NCBI GenBank assembly: GCA_964017185.1
Contig: OZ024870.1
Location: 61,358,812-61,422,811 of the forward strand
Reading direction: 5' to 3'
Length of the DNA: 64,000 bases
Source: Rugalucina vietnamica
Lineage: Eukaryota > Mollusca > Bivalvia > Lucinida > Lucinidae
Notes under the pieces: model-generated
Databases searched by the model: none
Seen by the model: only the letters and a program-made list of their open reading frames with translations
Told to the model about the DNA's origin: nothing
Part shown: positions 33,701-44,569 of the stretch, one piece after another
How positions within the stretch are numbered: the first letter of the stretch is position 1
Layout of the letters: the number at the start of each line of letters is the position of its first letter
Program-made: the position numbers and the translations under genes

Positions 33701-36700
33701 ACAGTCTGATCAGTACCAGAGACTTGATGAAAGGTATTTGATGTATTTTATAAAAATATTTATAACAGTCAGATCCTCTCATTTGTCACAAACAAATCTT
33801 TGTTTAACAATTTATCAATCATAATATAGAGCGATGTGGGGTATTATCGACACCTTAAGCCTTATTTTGATTTTAAATAGTTCCTTTTGTAAATATCATA
33901 CTGAATTGACCTGTTTTAGTTGGCACAACTATCTGTTTCGCTAATTAGAAGTAGATCTTTTGATTATTGTTTAAATTTTGAAATTGACCCTTTGATCATG
34001 TCATGTACTGTATGTGAGCAGTTATCAACACCCGCAGGTAGTTATCAACACCCCTGTTATCCCTAAATCCTGATGTTGAAAATAATATTTTACTTAAGCA
34101 GCATTCTTAAATGCATGTTCTGCTCATATAGAATAGACAATGAATGAATAATTTTCCTGAAATTCAGATATAAAATCTCAAAATTTCTGTTTTCACACAT
34201 TCAATGACAAAATCTGCAAAATTATGAAATCATAGCTGAAAAAAATAGGGAATTTTAGGGAAAAATACCCCCAAAATATGAAAAATTCTAAGTTAGCAAA
34301 AATATTCAGATTGTGTACATAAAAATGATTTGTTTGCTTTCATATGAAAATTTAACTTAAAAACAAACCATTTTCCTGACAGATTTGTTTATCAAAGCAC
34401 ATTTTAGAGAAATTTAATTTAGGGGTGTTGATAACTACCCACGTGGTACATTCACGTAGGTAGTTATCGACACCCTGGAGGTCAAAATAGCATGTATGAC
34501 TAAAAATAGTTTAACCAGGTCTGCTTTAAGTGATTGTCTATGATGATTCATTTTATGAATAAAATCTGCATGAAAATCTTTTATTTAGTGAAAATAACCA
34601 TATGACTGAGTTATCTTCCCTTACAACAATGCATAATAGACTGGAATTTTCACAAGTAAATCTCAAAATGTCAAATTTTTCTCCAACTACCTAACTTTCC
34701 AGGATTTTTTGCTCTAATTCATAATTATATGTGAAATTACAATACTGCAATACACTATTTTCATAAGAACATCATGAAATGGAAAAGATAACAAGGGGGT
34801 GTTGATAACTACTGGGTGTCGATAATACCTCACATTGCTCTACTGCAAATTACCAGTAGATTGCATTTTGTAGTTCGTTTTTTTTCTGTCTCTTAAAGAA
34901 AAGCTTTCCATATGCTATCAATGATGTTGAGGTATAGCCTAAAGCCCTCAACATTGGATACTATGTCACAATTGCAATACTATTTAAATGCATGACCACA
35001 GAATTGGTATATGCTGAAACTTAAAGCCCCTGTATATGACAAGGATCAGGGTACTCTACTAACCTTTCTGTAAAATCACAGGTAACATTTTCTTTTGGCA
35101 CTGACTGTACATCCTTCAATGTCACATACAATTTCATGAACTTGTCTGACTGGTCCCAACCTAAGAGAAGAAACATAGATTTACTACAATACATGTATGC
35201 TGTAAATCATGAACTACATTGTATAGTATGTTTCCATTATCACCGATTAGACTTTGACGGTTTGGGTGGTTCGCTTGAACCCCCCTCTGACACCAAATTA
35301 TTTCAATTTCACGAAAAATCAGCTAAAATGTTGAAAATGAACCTCCTCTGGATGGGTTTGGACCCCTCTTCCAGAAATCCTGGATCTGCTCCTGATTCAA
35401 TCCAAAATTTATGCTGTAGTGTTATCAGAAAATGTAGATAATTGATATTATTTAGTTTTACCCAAGTGGCTTCAATGAGGTAATATTTTTCATAACAAAA
35501 AAAAAAACAACAAAACAACACTTAATTCTTGCAGTGCAATGTACATGGTGTATGTTAGTATACCATAAGATCTTATCTCTGTGGTTGGTGTATGTGAAGT
35601 TGGTGTTTTTGTGACCGTCACAGGTTTGGCTATTTGTTCTGGCTGTTCCTGAGACGTAGCTCCTTTCTCTTGCTCCTGCTTGTGTATTATCTCTGTCTCA
35701 ACCTTGCGGAGTTCTATTGTTAAAATGTCCTTCACCTTCTGTCGTTCAGCAAGGTCAAGAAACTTCCGTAGCTCATCAGCATCTTTCTGCAGCTGAAAGA
35801 AATTAAAGAAAAACACTGTGCAGTTTTACAACAGTCTATAGTCAGCTGGTGATAACTGTCAAAATGGAGACATTCCCTCTGTTAGTAGACAATGCCACAG
35901 AGTCAAAATGTACTTTCATCATTTTTTACATGATCAGTTAAAACTTTGTCCCCTGACCCAGAGACAGGAAACGACCTACATAAAAAGCTTCAAATTCAAG
36001 TTCTGCTTGAAGATTTATCGTTATACTAGCATTGCTCCAAAATAAAATCACCAAGAATATAAACAAGAACTCCGCGGAGGTCGATATCGCACCTGCATCG
36101 GGCAAAGTCAATGGAACATAAAATATAGGTCAAGGGCACCGGGTCATGGTGTGTGCTTGAAGAATATGTCAATGACAATTACTATGCAAGGTTTCACACT
36201 CGCAGCTATCAATGATGCAGAGGATACCAAACTTCGAAGTAATTTTGAAGTAAAAATTTGCAAAGTCAATGGATCGCAAAATATAGGTCAAGCGCACTGG
36301 GTCAAGGTGCCTGCTTGAAGGATATGTCAAGGACAATTTCTATGCATGGTTTCACACTTGCAGCTATCAATGATGCGGAGAAAACCAAACTTCGACGTAA
36401 AAATTAACAAAGTCAGTGGACCGTGAAATATAGGTCAAGGTCACTGAGTCAAGGTGCATGCTTGAAGGGTATGTCAAGGACAATAACTATGCAAGGTTTC
36501 ACACTCATGGCTATCACTGATGCAGAGAAAACCAAACTTCGATGTAACTTCGACGTAAAAATTAACAAAGTCAATGGACCGTGAAATATAGGTCAAGGGC
36601 ACTGGGTCAAGGTGTGTGCTTGAAGGGTATGTCAAGGACAATTACTATGCAAGGTTTCACACTCATGGCTATCACCCATGCAGAGAAAACCAAACTTCGA

Positions 36701-38471
36701 CGTAAAAATTAACAAAGTCAATGGACCGTGAAATATAGGTCAAAGGCACTGGGTCAAGGTGCGTGCTTGAAGGGTATGTCAAGGACAATGACTATGCAAG
36801 GTTTCACACTCATGGCTATCACTGATGCAGAGAAAACCAAACTTCGACGTAAAAATTAACAAAGTCAATGGACCGTGAAATATAGGTCAAGGGCACTGGG
36901 TCAAGGTGCGTGCTTGAAGGGTATGTCAAGGACAATTACTATGCAAGGTTTCACAGTCACAGCTATCACTAATGTAGAGAAAACAAAAACTTCGATGTAA
37001 ATGTCAAACTTCGACGTAAATGTTGACGGACGGAAATTTGGACTCCTATATCGCACCCTGCTATAAGCAGGTGCGATAAAAATTCTTCCAAGTTTGAAAT
37101 CTATGCCAGCCTTTATTGCCAGGGTGTGTCATGCATCTTTGTACCAATCCCAATGTTGATCTTTTTTATGCCATGGATAAAATAAAAGAGCCGCCTCATG
37201 GGAAAACCAACAATTTGCCTAGGCGAAAACAAATGCGCAGATCAGCTTCGCGGTAACCGCGAAGCTGATCAGCGCCTTTGTTTTCGCTACACAGATAGTA
37301 CAATTCCTCTTCTTCTTACATCCGAAATTTCAAGCTTCTAGCCTGCTTCTGTGTCTGTACAGCCCGGTTTGTGTCGGACCTGTTCGGAAACCACATTGTT
37401 GGTTTTCCCACGAGGCGGCTCAAATCTTGGTGGACTGGTGTCTCCCAACTCGCTATCATCTGCACTTAAACATTGTAAATCATGCAGGACAGTCTGAAAA
37501 TATGAGAGTTTTCACACAGTCTTCTCCAAAAGAAGATGTCTGATGAGGAGACTATCTTTCTATCTTCATATACTGCGTCGATCAATTTCTGATCATCATC
37601 TCAGATGTTGGATGGGTGCTAAATTTTGAATTTAGCAAGTTTGGGAGAACATTCGGGATGGGCCATTAAAACTATTTACAAGAAGCTAAACAGAGGCATA
37701 CTATATAACGTATACCTCTAAACCCATGATCTAAATGAGAGCCTTAAATTCTTCAGCAGTCTGTGATGAGACCACTGAAGAGGGAAGACTATTCCATAAG
37801 GGGATAGTCCTCGGGAAAAAAGAATTCTTCAGAGCATCACTATAGGCCATGTATCTTGTGTATTGTGAATCATGAGGTGCCCTGGTACTTCTTAAGTTGG
37901 GTGCTGGGGTCAGATATCTATCTTTATCAAGAGACACTGTACCGGAGTGAATCTTGTAAAAGAAAGTTTGTGCCTTTGGAGGGAATTTTAGCTGACTATC
38001 CCCCATATCGAAGAGATGTTTGAAAACTGGAGGCATTACCCCATTTGAAGGAACATCTGATTTTTTATCATGACTTGACTCTGGTCTCCACATTTGAGAA
38101 TTATCCCTAGCTGATTGTAGAAATAGAAAACTTGCAAATTATGCTTATTCTGTTTATAATTGTATCAATTGTTGAAATTGTTTTCATTTCTGTATTTATC
38201 AATTTTAAAAATCTCCCTGAAATGAAAGAAATATCTTCCTGATACCTTTTTCAAACTCATTACATGTATGTTGATTGACTGCCAAAGAGAAGCTGACATT
38301 CTAGAATTTCCGAAAGTTTAAATCAGTGTGACAGTTCAAAGGAAGGATATCGACTTTTTAAAAAGCTATCCTTGTAAGTTTTAAATAAAAATGACTTGAA
38401 ATGGAAATCGGACAATAAATGTGCAGTACTTGGCCTCACAAGGAGCAACATACCTCATCTATTGAAGTCAT
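27780..38471 (-). CDS. CACYBP: Calcyclin-binding protein / Siah-interacting protein (6 exons, 233 aa)
   Basis: Exons in transcript order: 38471-38454, 35792-35564, 35160-35064, 32839-32740, 28814-28708 and 27930-27780; 702 nt, phases 0,1,2,0,2 closing exactly, all GT-AG. The protein is an adaptor linking Siah1 to Skp1/Ebi in a ubiquitin ligase that degrades beta-catenin, and it binds S100 proteins. Residues 1-60 form the N-terminal helical hairpin ([18 protein letters not shown]). Residues 83-165 are a CS domain ([19 protein letters not shown]), and the C-terminus is an SGS domain ([20 protein letters not shown], then [10 protein letters not shown]). Human CACYBP is 228 aa. The Siah-binding PxAxVxP motif of vertebrates is not recognisable at the matching place (KPVTVTKTP, from residue 62). 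Introns 1-4 are filled with repeats. Confidence 0.95.
27980..28270 (+). mobile_element. GAGCC-family hairpin MITE, copy 17 (rearranged)
   Basis: A normal left half (GAGCCTGTGTGTGAAAAAAC to GCTTCGCAGTTACTG) is joined to a segment resembling an inverted second copy (AAATTTCAAGCTTCTAACC) and another GAGCCGCTGCATGGG end. Looks like two copies merged by deletion. Confidence 0.65.
28266..28450 (+). mobile_element. Hairpin MITE family D, copy 2
   Basis: GAAAACATGCCCTTGCAATA left, CATTGGCCTGCTTTCGTAAT right, with half of the CATAGATTGTGGGTAC palindrome. Internally deleted. Confidence 0.65.
28858..28942 (-). pseudogene. Possible decayed duplicate of CACYBP exon 5
   Basis: Between exons 4 and 5 on the gene strand, CCTGGAGATGTGTCACGAGA resembles CCTGGATATGTGTCTCTAGA of exon 5, with further matches downstream. 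It is preceded by a good acceptor (TTCTTATCAG). In the phase set by exon 4 it meets a stop after seven codons, so it cannot replace exon 5. Confidence 0.35.
28991..32734 (-). repeat. AGCTCACCTGAGC-type tandem-unit repeat, large inverted copy
   Basis: Reverse copy of the 923-2454 family. The hairpin end (AGGACCATTGGTCCT) is at 29001; the opposite end AGCCTTCGGCTCAGTTGAGC reaches 32731, six bases from the CACYBP exon 4 donor. At least five units of about 440-480 bp share GACCTTGCCGTAAAATAGGT and TTGGTCATGTGACCTGGATT. A separate 1.5-kb insertion with direct repeats interrupts it at about 30186-31708. A (GGAC)n-like stretch lies near 32647-32672. Confidence 0.78.
30188..31708. mobile_element. Insertion bounded by two nearly identical 310-bp direct repeats
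   Basis: The block TTAAATTCCTACCGCCTTGA ... AATGATATTGTACCTCC occurs at about 30186-30501 and 31398-31708 with a 5-bp indel and very few substitutions. About 0.9 kb of unique sequence lies between. The repeats lack TG...CA ends, so a standard LTR element is not supported. No protein of known type is encoded. Confidence 0.7.
32868..33134 (+). mobile_element. Hairpin MITE family D, copy 3 (full length)
   Basis: ATTACGAAAACTTGCCCATG left and ACACGGACATGTTTTCGTGA right. Central arms AACATAGATTGTGGGTACAA and GTACCCACAGTCTATGTTTT pair. Located 28 bp from the CACYBP exon 4 acceptor. Confidence 0.78.
33228..33443 (+). mobile_element. GAGCC-family hairpin MITE, copy 18 (5'-truncated)
   Basis: Starts inside the terminal repeat (CAATGTGGTTTCCGAACAGG) and ends GAGGTGGCTC. 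Perfect palindrome around CTTCGCGGTTACCGCGAAG. Confidence 0.8.
33444..33826. other. CACYBP intron sequence, nothing recognised
   Basis: AT-rich with no domain-like frame on either strand. Confidence 0.4.
33827..34842. mobile_element. DNA element with AGAGC...ATCGACACC terminal inverted repeats
   Basis: TAGAGCGATGTGGGGTATTA at the left is mirrored by TAATACCTCACATTGCTCTA at the right, continuing through TCGACACC for about 28 bp. The word (A/G)TTATC(A/G)ACACCC recurs at about 34022, 34041, 34423 (reverse), 34457 and 34797 (reverse). About 1.0 kb, no coding frame. TA at each outer edge could be the target duplication. Confidence 0.75.
36085..37078 (+). mobile_element. TATCGCACCTGC-ended tandem-unit element
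   Basis: Perfect 12-bp mirror ends TATCGCACCTGC (36085-36096) and GCAGGTGCGATA (37067-37078). Six direct units of about 150 bp share AATATAGGTCAAGGGCACTG and ATGCAAGGTTTCACACTC. Lies in CACYBP intron 1. Confidence 0.82.
37188..37421 (-). mobile_element. GAGCC-family hairpin MITE, copy 19
   Basis: GAGCCGCCTCATGGGAAAAC and GTTTTCCCACGAGGCGGCTC termini; palindrome perfect. Close to the family consensus. Confidence 0.87.
37731..38093 (-). pseudogene. LINE C-terminal fragment
   Basis: A 120-codon open frame reads [20 protein letters not shown] followed by [15 protein letters not shown], the usual C-terminal tail after the reverse transcriptase of CR1-like LINEs in molluscs and other invertebrates. 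It lies on the CACYBP strand inside intron 1 and has no splice context, so it is a captured fragment rather than an exon. Confidence 0.75.
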
Positions 38472-38960
38472 GATGGTACTTGAAAACACAAATTAAGTCT
38501 ACCAAAACGTTATATATGGGAAAATATCGAAAATTCCGGAAAATGTGTTTCCTACTTTCGTTTTGCAACTTTTGCGTACTTGTTTAATAGATCATCCTGT
38601 AGTGTCACGAGCTACCGAAAATTGGCCACTCCACTGGGAGTTTTGACTGATCTCGGTCTTTTCACCCCCGAGTCAAGTTCTTTGGCGCCCGAACTATGTG
38701 AAGCACCTATTTATTTCTGATGCAGGCATTTTGTATCGGCCGAAATTGCATTAGGCTCATTATGTTTCATCTGTTTGAATATTATGGCATTGCGTAATTG
38801 TGTGTGTTCAGTTTTTGTCCATAAGTCAGGTCTGAAGATTGGGTTCCTTGGACTTAACACATTTGGCACAGCATAATCTCCAGTCTCGTCACAGTCTGTC
38901 CTTGTCAGCAGTTTGTCCCAGAAAATTGTCATGGGACCTAAAAGTCCTTGGTTTATAGTC
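38472..38960 (-). promoter_or_regulatory. Presumed CACYBP promoter and 5' UTR region
   Basis: Sequence directly upstream of the CACYBP start codon (38471). No clear TATA box or initiator can be assigned. Call rests on position only. Confidence 0.3.
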
Positions 38961-38961
38961 T

Positions 38962-39048
38962 CAATCCGAAGAACTGGAGAAGCCTGGTATCGAACCTACG
39001 ACCCCTGGTTACAAGGCAATTGACTTATCCACTGTGACACGGAGATTT
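38962..39048 (-). mobile_element. tRNA-like SINE head
   Basis: On the minus strand CAGTGGATAAGTCAATTGCC (A-box-like) precedes GTAGGTTCGATACCAGG (B-box-like) at tRNA spacing. A SINE remnant is likelier than a tRNA gene because no closing acceptor stem is visible. Confidence 0.5.
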
Positions 39049-40369
39049 CTTGGCGTAGTATTGAGTAACTGGTAATGCTGTACAAGATCACACATGATTT
39101 TGTGGCAAACCCTCTGACTACTTCATATCAAACCACAAGGAATCCAAATTCACCCACCCTTTGGCATACAGACAAATCCGCAACTCTACCAATTAATGCA
39201 GGCACAGCTTCTTCCCAAGAACTGTAGGGCATTGGAGCGCTCTATCCAACAGAAATGTCATGCTCCATACCGTGGCACAATTCAGTCATGCTGTTTGCTA
39301 GGTGGTGCATGTATCTGCATAATCACCAGATACTATGTTTTGTCTTTTAAACTATACTAACACTCTTCTCTCACTGCACAAACTCATTTCACCCACTTCA
39401 CTGATCTTTTATTTACCATAAACCCCTTTTGATTAGGTATACCAGAATTCCAGATATTGAAACACGGGCAGATCATAAGTGAAACATGGGACTGTCAAGC
39501 CCCATCCTCTGGTAAGGTAATTCAATTTCAGTTTGGCGTTTCCCAGTAAACTTTTCCGATTCTGAACTATTATTATACATGTATGTTGTTTCTTAATTGT
39601 CTGATATGCAGTGAGTGCCATTTGCATTTTGAATAGCTGAATGATACCACTTTTATATCTTGAACTCCTCTTTCACCAAAAGCAATCGAGATTTGCATTG
39701 AACTGAACAATATCCGCCGGTATGGTGGTAGTAAGGCATTACTGATCCGAGGCTGAATTCCATGCCAAAATTCCAAAGAAATGATCGCCCAGGACACGTT
39801 TAATGCCTGGTCCGACACAATTTATTTGTTGTTGTTTAGTTTTTTCGCACATGCAAATATTCTGTTTATTACTTTTAGGTTTGATTGCACCTTGCTTTTG
39901 ACCGGCTTTTTTCATGACGCGGCTCATTTATTATTTAATACTATGAATCATATTGATTTTATTGACGTTGTTAATTGACAAGATTCATATCAGTTCAACG
40001 TTGGTGCCACGAGACGGCTTCATTAACACTTTGATCAAAGCCATTGGACGAGGGTGAAATGAGAAAATGTCCATCATAACAAACGTTTACCCGAGGAGAT
40101 CTAGAACTTGAGCAAGTTTCAATAGCTATGAACCGATTTCGTCATCTAACTCGACAAAGTAAAAGTACATGTGTTGTTAACCGACTGAGTGCGCTCAAGA
40201 CGGTATATACCTCCGTGGTACATTGAAATACTCAAGATACCTTTTCCGATTTTGAAACTATTGTCAACGGTACATCAGGAGAAGCTTCTGTCAAAACAAC
40301 AAGATGGGTAGAGATAAGTGTCACAGTATTCCGACCCGTGGCTATGTTGCTTAGACATTAAATGGCCAA
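39049..40369. other. No gene seen; includes one degraded GAGCC MITE
   Basis: The segment 39806-39925 keeps CCTGGTCCGACACAA and TTTTCATGACGCGGCTC of the GAGCC family with the middle deleted. The remainder shows no gene. Confidence 0.5.
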
Positions 40370-40680
40370 GACCTGCGCCGGACGCTGGTAAGCGCATTCG
40401 AAGTCGATACTTCTGTAGTGGCTCTATTTGTTTTATGTTGTTTGTGCTGTTGGCACCTTAAGTTTTTATGTGCGTTTTATATCAATGTTTAGTTTGGGTA
40501 CCCAAGTGGCCACCTTAAGGATAATAGCTGCACACCCAGCTTATGATACGTTCTCTATGTTTTGATGCATAATTGTCAATTTGGTTTTGTCCCACCTCGG
40601 TTTTAAGAGAGGGACTTTTTGTGATTGCACATGTTTCTGAGCATTGCTTACTTTTACCTTTCCATGACTCTTATCACTAT
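40370..40680 (+). repeat. Family F repeat copy
   Basis: Shares TTTGTTTTATGTTGTTTGTG, GTACCCAAGTGGCCACCTTA and CCCACCTCGGTTTTAAG with the copies at 43439-43745 and 52697-53065. Confidence 0.65.
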
Positions 40681-40963
40681 GATCAAAACCATTACATTAT
40701 GAGAGTGAAAGCTTTTCTATTTTTCTAACACTATTACAGATATGAACAATGGATTAATTAATCCCATGATAGTGATTTCAGTGTCCGTATGAGCCAGGCT
40801 CATCATGTTTGACGAATAGTTACCATACTGGCATCTAGCTACATTGTATAGGCTATATGCAGATCATTTGTTTTCGCATGATACCGCTGACTTCATTCGA
40901 AAAGCATTGTCAGCCGGCTTCAGTAGTAGAATTTCAGATTGTAGAAGTTTTCATATTGCAAAA

Positions 40964-43249
40964 ATGGGGTTTTTGATACTGACTTTATGTTTATTGCACG
41001 CATGCTGGATATCTTGTATCGTTCTAACGCCTGATCTATTCAGCTTTATTGAAGACACAGAAGTTGCAACTCTGGTAGAAGAGTTTGGAAGGATTTGTGA
41101 AGGAACAAGACTTTGTATAGTGAATGTTTCTATTTTTTCAAACATGCCCATCGACACCGACAAAGGCATACCAGTTCCATGCTGTGAACCATGTCGTTGT
41201 GACACAAACTGTCACGCGACACATAACTGTTGCCCGGATTATCTTGGACGTATACTTGGCGAGGATGAAGTGGCGACTATAAACGAGAATCCTCGTAGGT
41301 GCAATCAAGTTGAGTATCCACTACAAAGTTCAACGACAGACAGAACCATTGAAAGCTTTGAAATGGTTTCCATGTGCCCAACAGATTTTTTAGAGAAGAA
41401 GGTGAAAGAAAAATGTGAAACACGCTATGACGAATTGGAGGTATCGCAGAAAAACAACGCTGGCATCATAGAAATTATACCAGTCTCCGATAGTACAACT
41501 CTTATACCATACAAAAACATCAACTGTGCAAAATGTTCTGAACCGAGAATCAACGTGAATCAACTGGTGCTATGGGACACAGTGGTGGACTGTTCAAACC
41601 CTCAACCGTTTCTCTTTCACAATGGAGCGGTTGAAGTCCAATGGCTATCTGCACGTAATGATTGTATATTGGCTTATACACCGCCAGAGTCCGTGGAAAC
41701 CGGCGTCAAGCAATGCGATTACATGATCGATCGGTGTAATTATACCGGACGTTACAATGGCGAGAACCCATTCTTTGAGCGGGCGTGTGCTTCATACACA
41801 TCAATTTACAAACAGTATAAGAATGTGCATTGCTATCTTTGCTCTGGAAATCCAGAGGAATCTTTTATAGACGAATGTTTCCTTACTTCCTATGGAAAGA
41901 TGGTTGGCTTTACGGGAACCCTGCGCTTTGATGAACTGCTTTCCGATTTGGAGAAAGAATACAACGAACAACACAACAAAGACGTTGTTACAGTATGCGA
42001 TTCACAAAGCTTCTATGTTAATTCAACGGTAAGTCACATTAACTTGGGAAGTATAATTGGCTCTTCATATAAATTAAACCTTGCATGGATATTTTAATAT
42101 ATTTACTTTATTTACATCTAATATAATTTTGTACACTGTACTTATTCAGTTAAACATTTCAGCACAGTGACACCATAGACTGTCTTTTAGCTGCATTGTT
42201 GTAACACTACCAACAATATACAATGTAATATCTATGCAACTATCAATGTTAATATCTATGCAACTTTTTTCATACTGTCGTCACAAACCTTACAAGAGAT
42301 TGTTACGGATGTTTGGCTTTCATAAGCTTATATTTTGTTTCAGGGAACCTGTGTTCCGATTATCTGTTCTGACATGATGGTTTTGAATGGACTAACCTGT
42401 AGACCATACTATTCAAATGCCTACCAAATCAGCTATACCACACGTACAAGACTCTTCCCGCGGCCTGACTTCACTGAATTCGAAAACTACCTCCAGCTTA
42501 TGGACAATATTAAGGCAAGCCTTTCTACGATCGAGAATATGGGATCTTTAGATCTATGCTTCTATCAATATGACATTTATTTGAACATTTCCGAGGAACA
42601 GCTTCTCGAACGCGAGACTTTGGCACAAGCTTCAGCAGTTTATATTGACGTACGGGTGTCTTATTGTCTAAATTCTAAAGGAAATTCTGACGTATTAACC
42701 GAGATTCAAAAAATGTTAAAAGTGTACGAGGAAATTTCGAACCATTCGGATGGCTTTTCAATAGAATATATCGCGGAAAATTATGAAGATGTCACTGACT
42801 TGATGGCGGAAAACCTAGAAGTAAAGTTAGTACCGCCCTACTTTTCATACATAATGCAGTACAAAATAACCAAGAACAATCTCGCTAAAATTACAGTACT
42901 ATCGTCTATCATGATGGCGCCTAGTCATTATTCTATCCCAGTTAGCAACCTCCAATTCTGCGCCAAAGTTATGTTGACTGTCGACTCACGTGTGGTTACC
43001 CGCTACATGGACGAAAATGACGCCCCTATTGTGAAAGTGCTGGGAGAAAAAGTCAACGCGATCGATGTGATTGTCAGTGCAGATGGCGATAAAATCATGA
43101 TATGTGCCGAAAAATATGATGAGTTAATAAAGAAACAAGAAGCCAGAGTCTTAAGTGGTAACAAAGAACCAACTTCGGGAGCTATGATGCTGCAAAATAT
43201 TTTTACTTTCTTGTCAGTTTTTCTAGTAATGAAACTAAATTATCTATAA
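40964..43249 (+). CDS. Cysteine-rich secreted or GPI-anchored protein with somatomedin-B-like module (2 exons, 656 aa)
   Basis: Exons 40964-42028 and 42344-43249, phase 0, GT-AG. The start at 40964 is preferred over the in-frame ATG at 40844 because it begins a signal peptide (MGFLILTLCLLHACWISC). Residues 73-92 (CCEPCRCDTNCHATHNCCPD) look like a somatomedin-B-type disulfide cluster. Two later modules contain YKNINCAKC (183-191) and YKNVHCYLC (285-293). Several N-glycosylation sites are present. Exon 2 has fewer cysteines and ends with a hydrophobic tail of about 20 residues (MMLQNIFTFLSVFLVMKLNY) after a small-residue stretch, as in GPI-anchored proteins. The layout resembles ectodomains of mollusc Methuselah-like receptors, but no seven-helix region follows. 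Function unknown; probably an extracellular surface protein. Confidence 0.8.
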
Positions 43250-43261
43250 TTCTTGTTGTGA

Positions 43262-43267
43262 AATAAA
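43262..43267 (+). promoter_or_regulatory. Poly(A) signal AATAAA
   Basis: Canonical hexamer 13 bp after the stop codon of the cysteine-rich protein gene. Confidence 0.6.
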
Positions 43268-43438
43268 AGAAGTCGGTCGATAATTCAGTCGTTTCTCATG
43301 ATGGTACACGTGTACGTGCATCTCATGATCAATCATATATTATGCTTTTGGGGAAAACGAAGTTTTCATATGAATCAAAAAGATTTCAAGTAAGTGTTGT
43401 ATTCATCACGAGGACAGAACAACTAACTAAAATGTTGT

Positions 43439-43745
43439 GAACCACTGCAGAAACTGAGGGTGATGTTGGGCGCCTGTAAAAAGATACAAGTAGGCAATGT
43501 AACACTAGATTAAGCCCCCCCCCCCCCCCGGAGTAATTTATGCATGTTTTCATATTTTAGTTAAGTTTGGGTAACTGAGTGGCCGCATATTGGGAGATGG
43601 AAGCTCACTCTGCTAACAATATGTTTTCTCAGTATAAGTACCCGAGTGTAAATTAAGTTTTCTCCCACCTCGGTTTTTGGTGTGAGAATTTTTCTGGTTG
43701 TGCCATTTCCCGATCATCGCCTACTTTTTCGTTTCTGTGAGTCTA
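43439..43745 (+). repeat. Family F repeat copy with a 15-C tract
   Basis: Starts GAACCACTGCAGAAACTGAG, contains a run of C at 43515-43529, then GTAACTGAGTGGCCGCATAT, and ends in CCCACCTCGGTTTTTGG and CGCCTACTTTTTCG. Confidence 0.7.
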
Positions 43746-44241
43746 AGTATTGAGGACAGGCTGTTAATCGCTATGATTGTAACACTATTCCCTGGACGTT
43801 CATTTCTATGAATTATTTAAATTTTGACGACAGTATCGCGTTCGTTCATTTATATCAGACAATTATTGTCAAATGGAATGGTCATAAAATTTCTTCGGTG
43901 TTTTACCTGGACAGACTTTAACCACCATGCTCATCAACAGACGCTAGGTAGAAATTAGAAATAGTAATCTGTCTACACAAGCAAAAACCTTACATGGGTA
44001 ATATTATAAATGATATACATGTACAATAAAATTATAATAGCAAAAATCGTTTCCAACTAAAACATGGGCGGTTTGACCTATGCTTGTATTACAATCCATG
44101 TTTGAGTTGGAAATGAATATGCGACCATAATCATTACGCTTTTTCCTATGATATGCACATCGGTCATTGTCAGAAGTATACAAATATTAACAGTCCTCTC
44201 CAAAGGAGACCGCGTATCAAACATACATGTAGCTTTGATTT
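43746..44241. other. No gene seen
   Basis: AT-rich spacer with no recognisable element. Confidence 0.4.
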
Positions 44242-44475
44242 GAGCCGCCTCGTGGGAAAACCAACAATGTGGTTTCCGACCAGGTCCGACATAAACCGAC
44301 CTGTACAAGCACAGAAAAGAGCTAGAATCTTGAAATTTCGGATTTAAGTAGAAGAGGAACTGTACTATCCGAGTAGCGAAAACAAAGGCGCTGATCAGCT
44401 TCGCGGTTACCGCGAAGCTGATCTGCGCCTTTGTTTTCGCCTAGGCAGATTATTGGTTTTCACATGAGGCGCCTC
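44242..44475 (+). mobile_element. GAGCC-family hairpin MITE, copy 20
   Basis: ATTT on both sides. GAGCCGCCTCGTGGGAAAAC left, CACATGAGGCGCCTC right; perfect palindrome around CTTCGCGGTTACCGCGAAG. Confidence 0.87.
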
Positions 44476-44569
44476 ATTTGCTGTGGTTATATAGAAGTGA
44501 TTGTTGTGATGGAGGAAACTGACTCGATATGCAGTTGTACAGTATGTTACCATATTGCTTTTTTCCCCC

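Noticed and set aside
37731..38093. 120-codon open frame as an extra CACYBP exon
   Set aside because: It matches the LINE C-terminal tail and the CACYBP phases close without it.
40844..40963. Earlier in-frame start for the cysteine-rich protein
   Set aside because: It would bury the signal peptide 40 residues inside the protein; the start at 40964 places it at the N-terminus.
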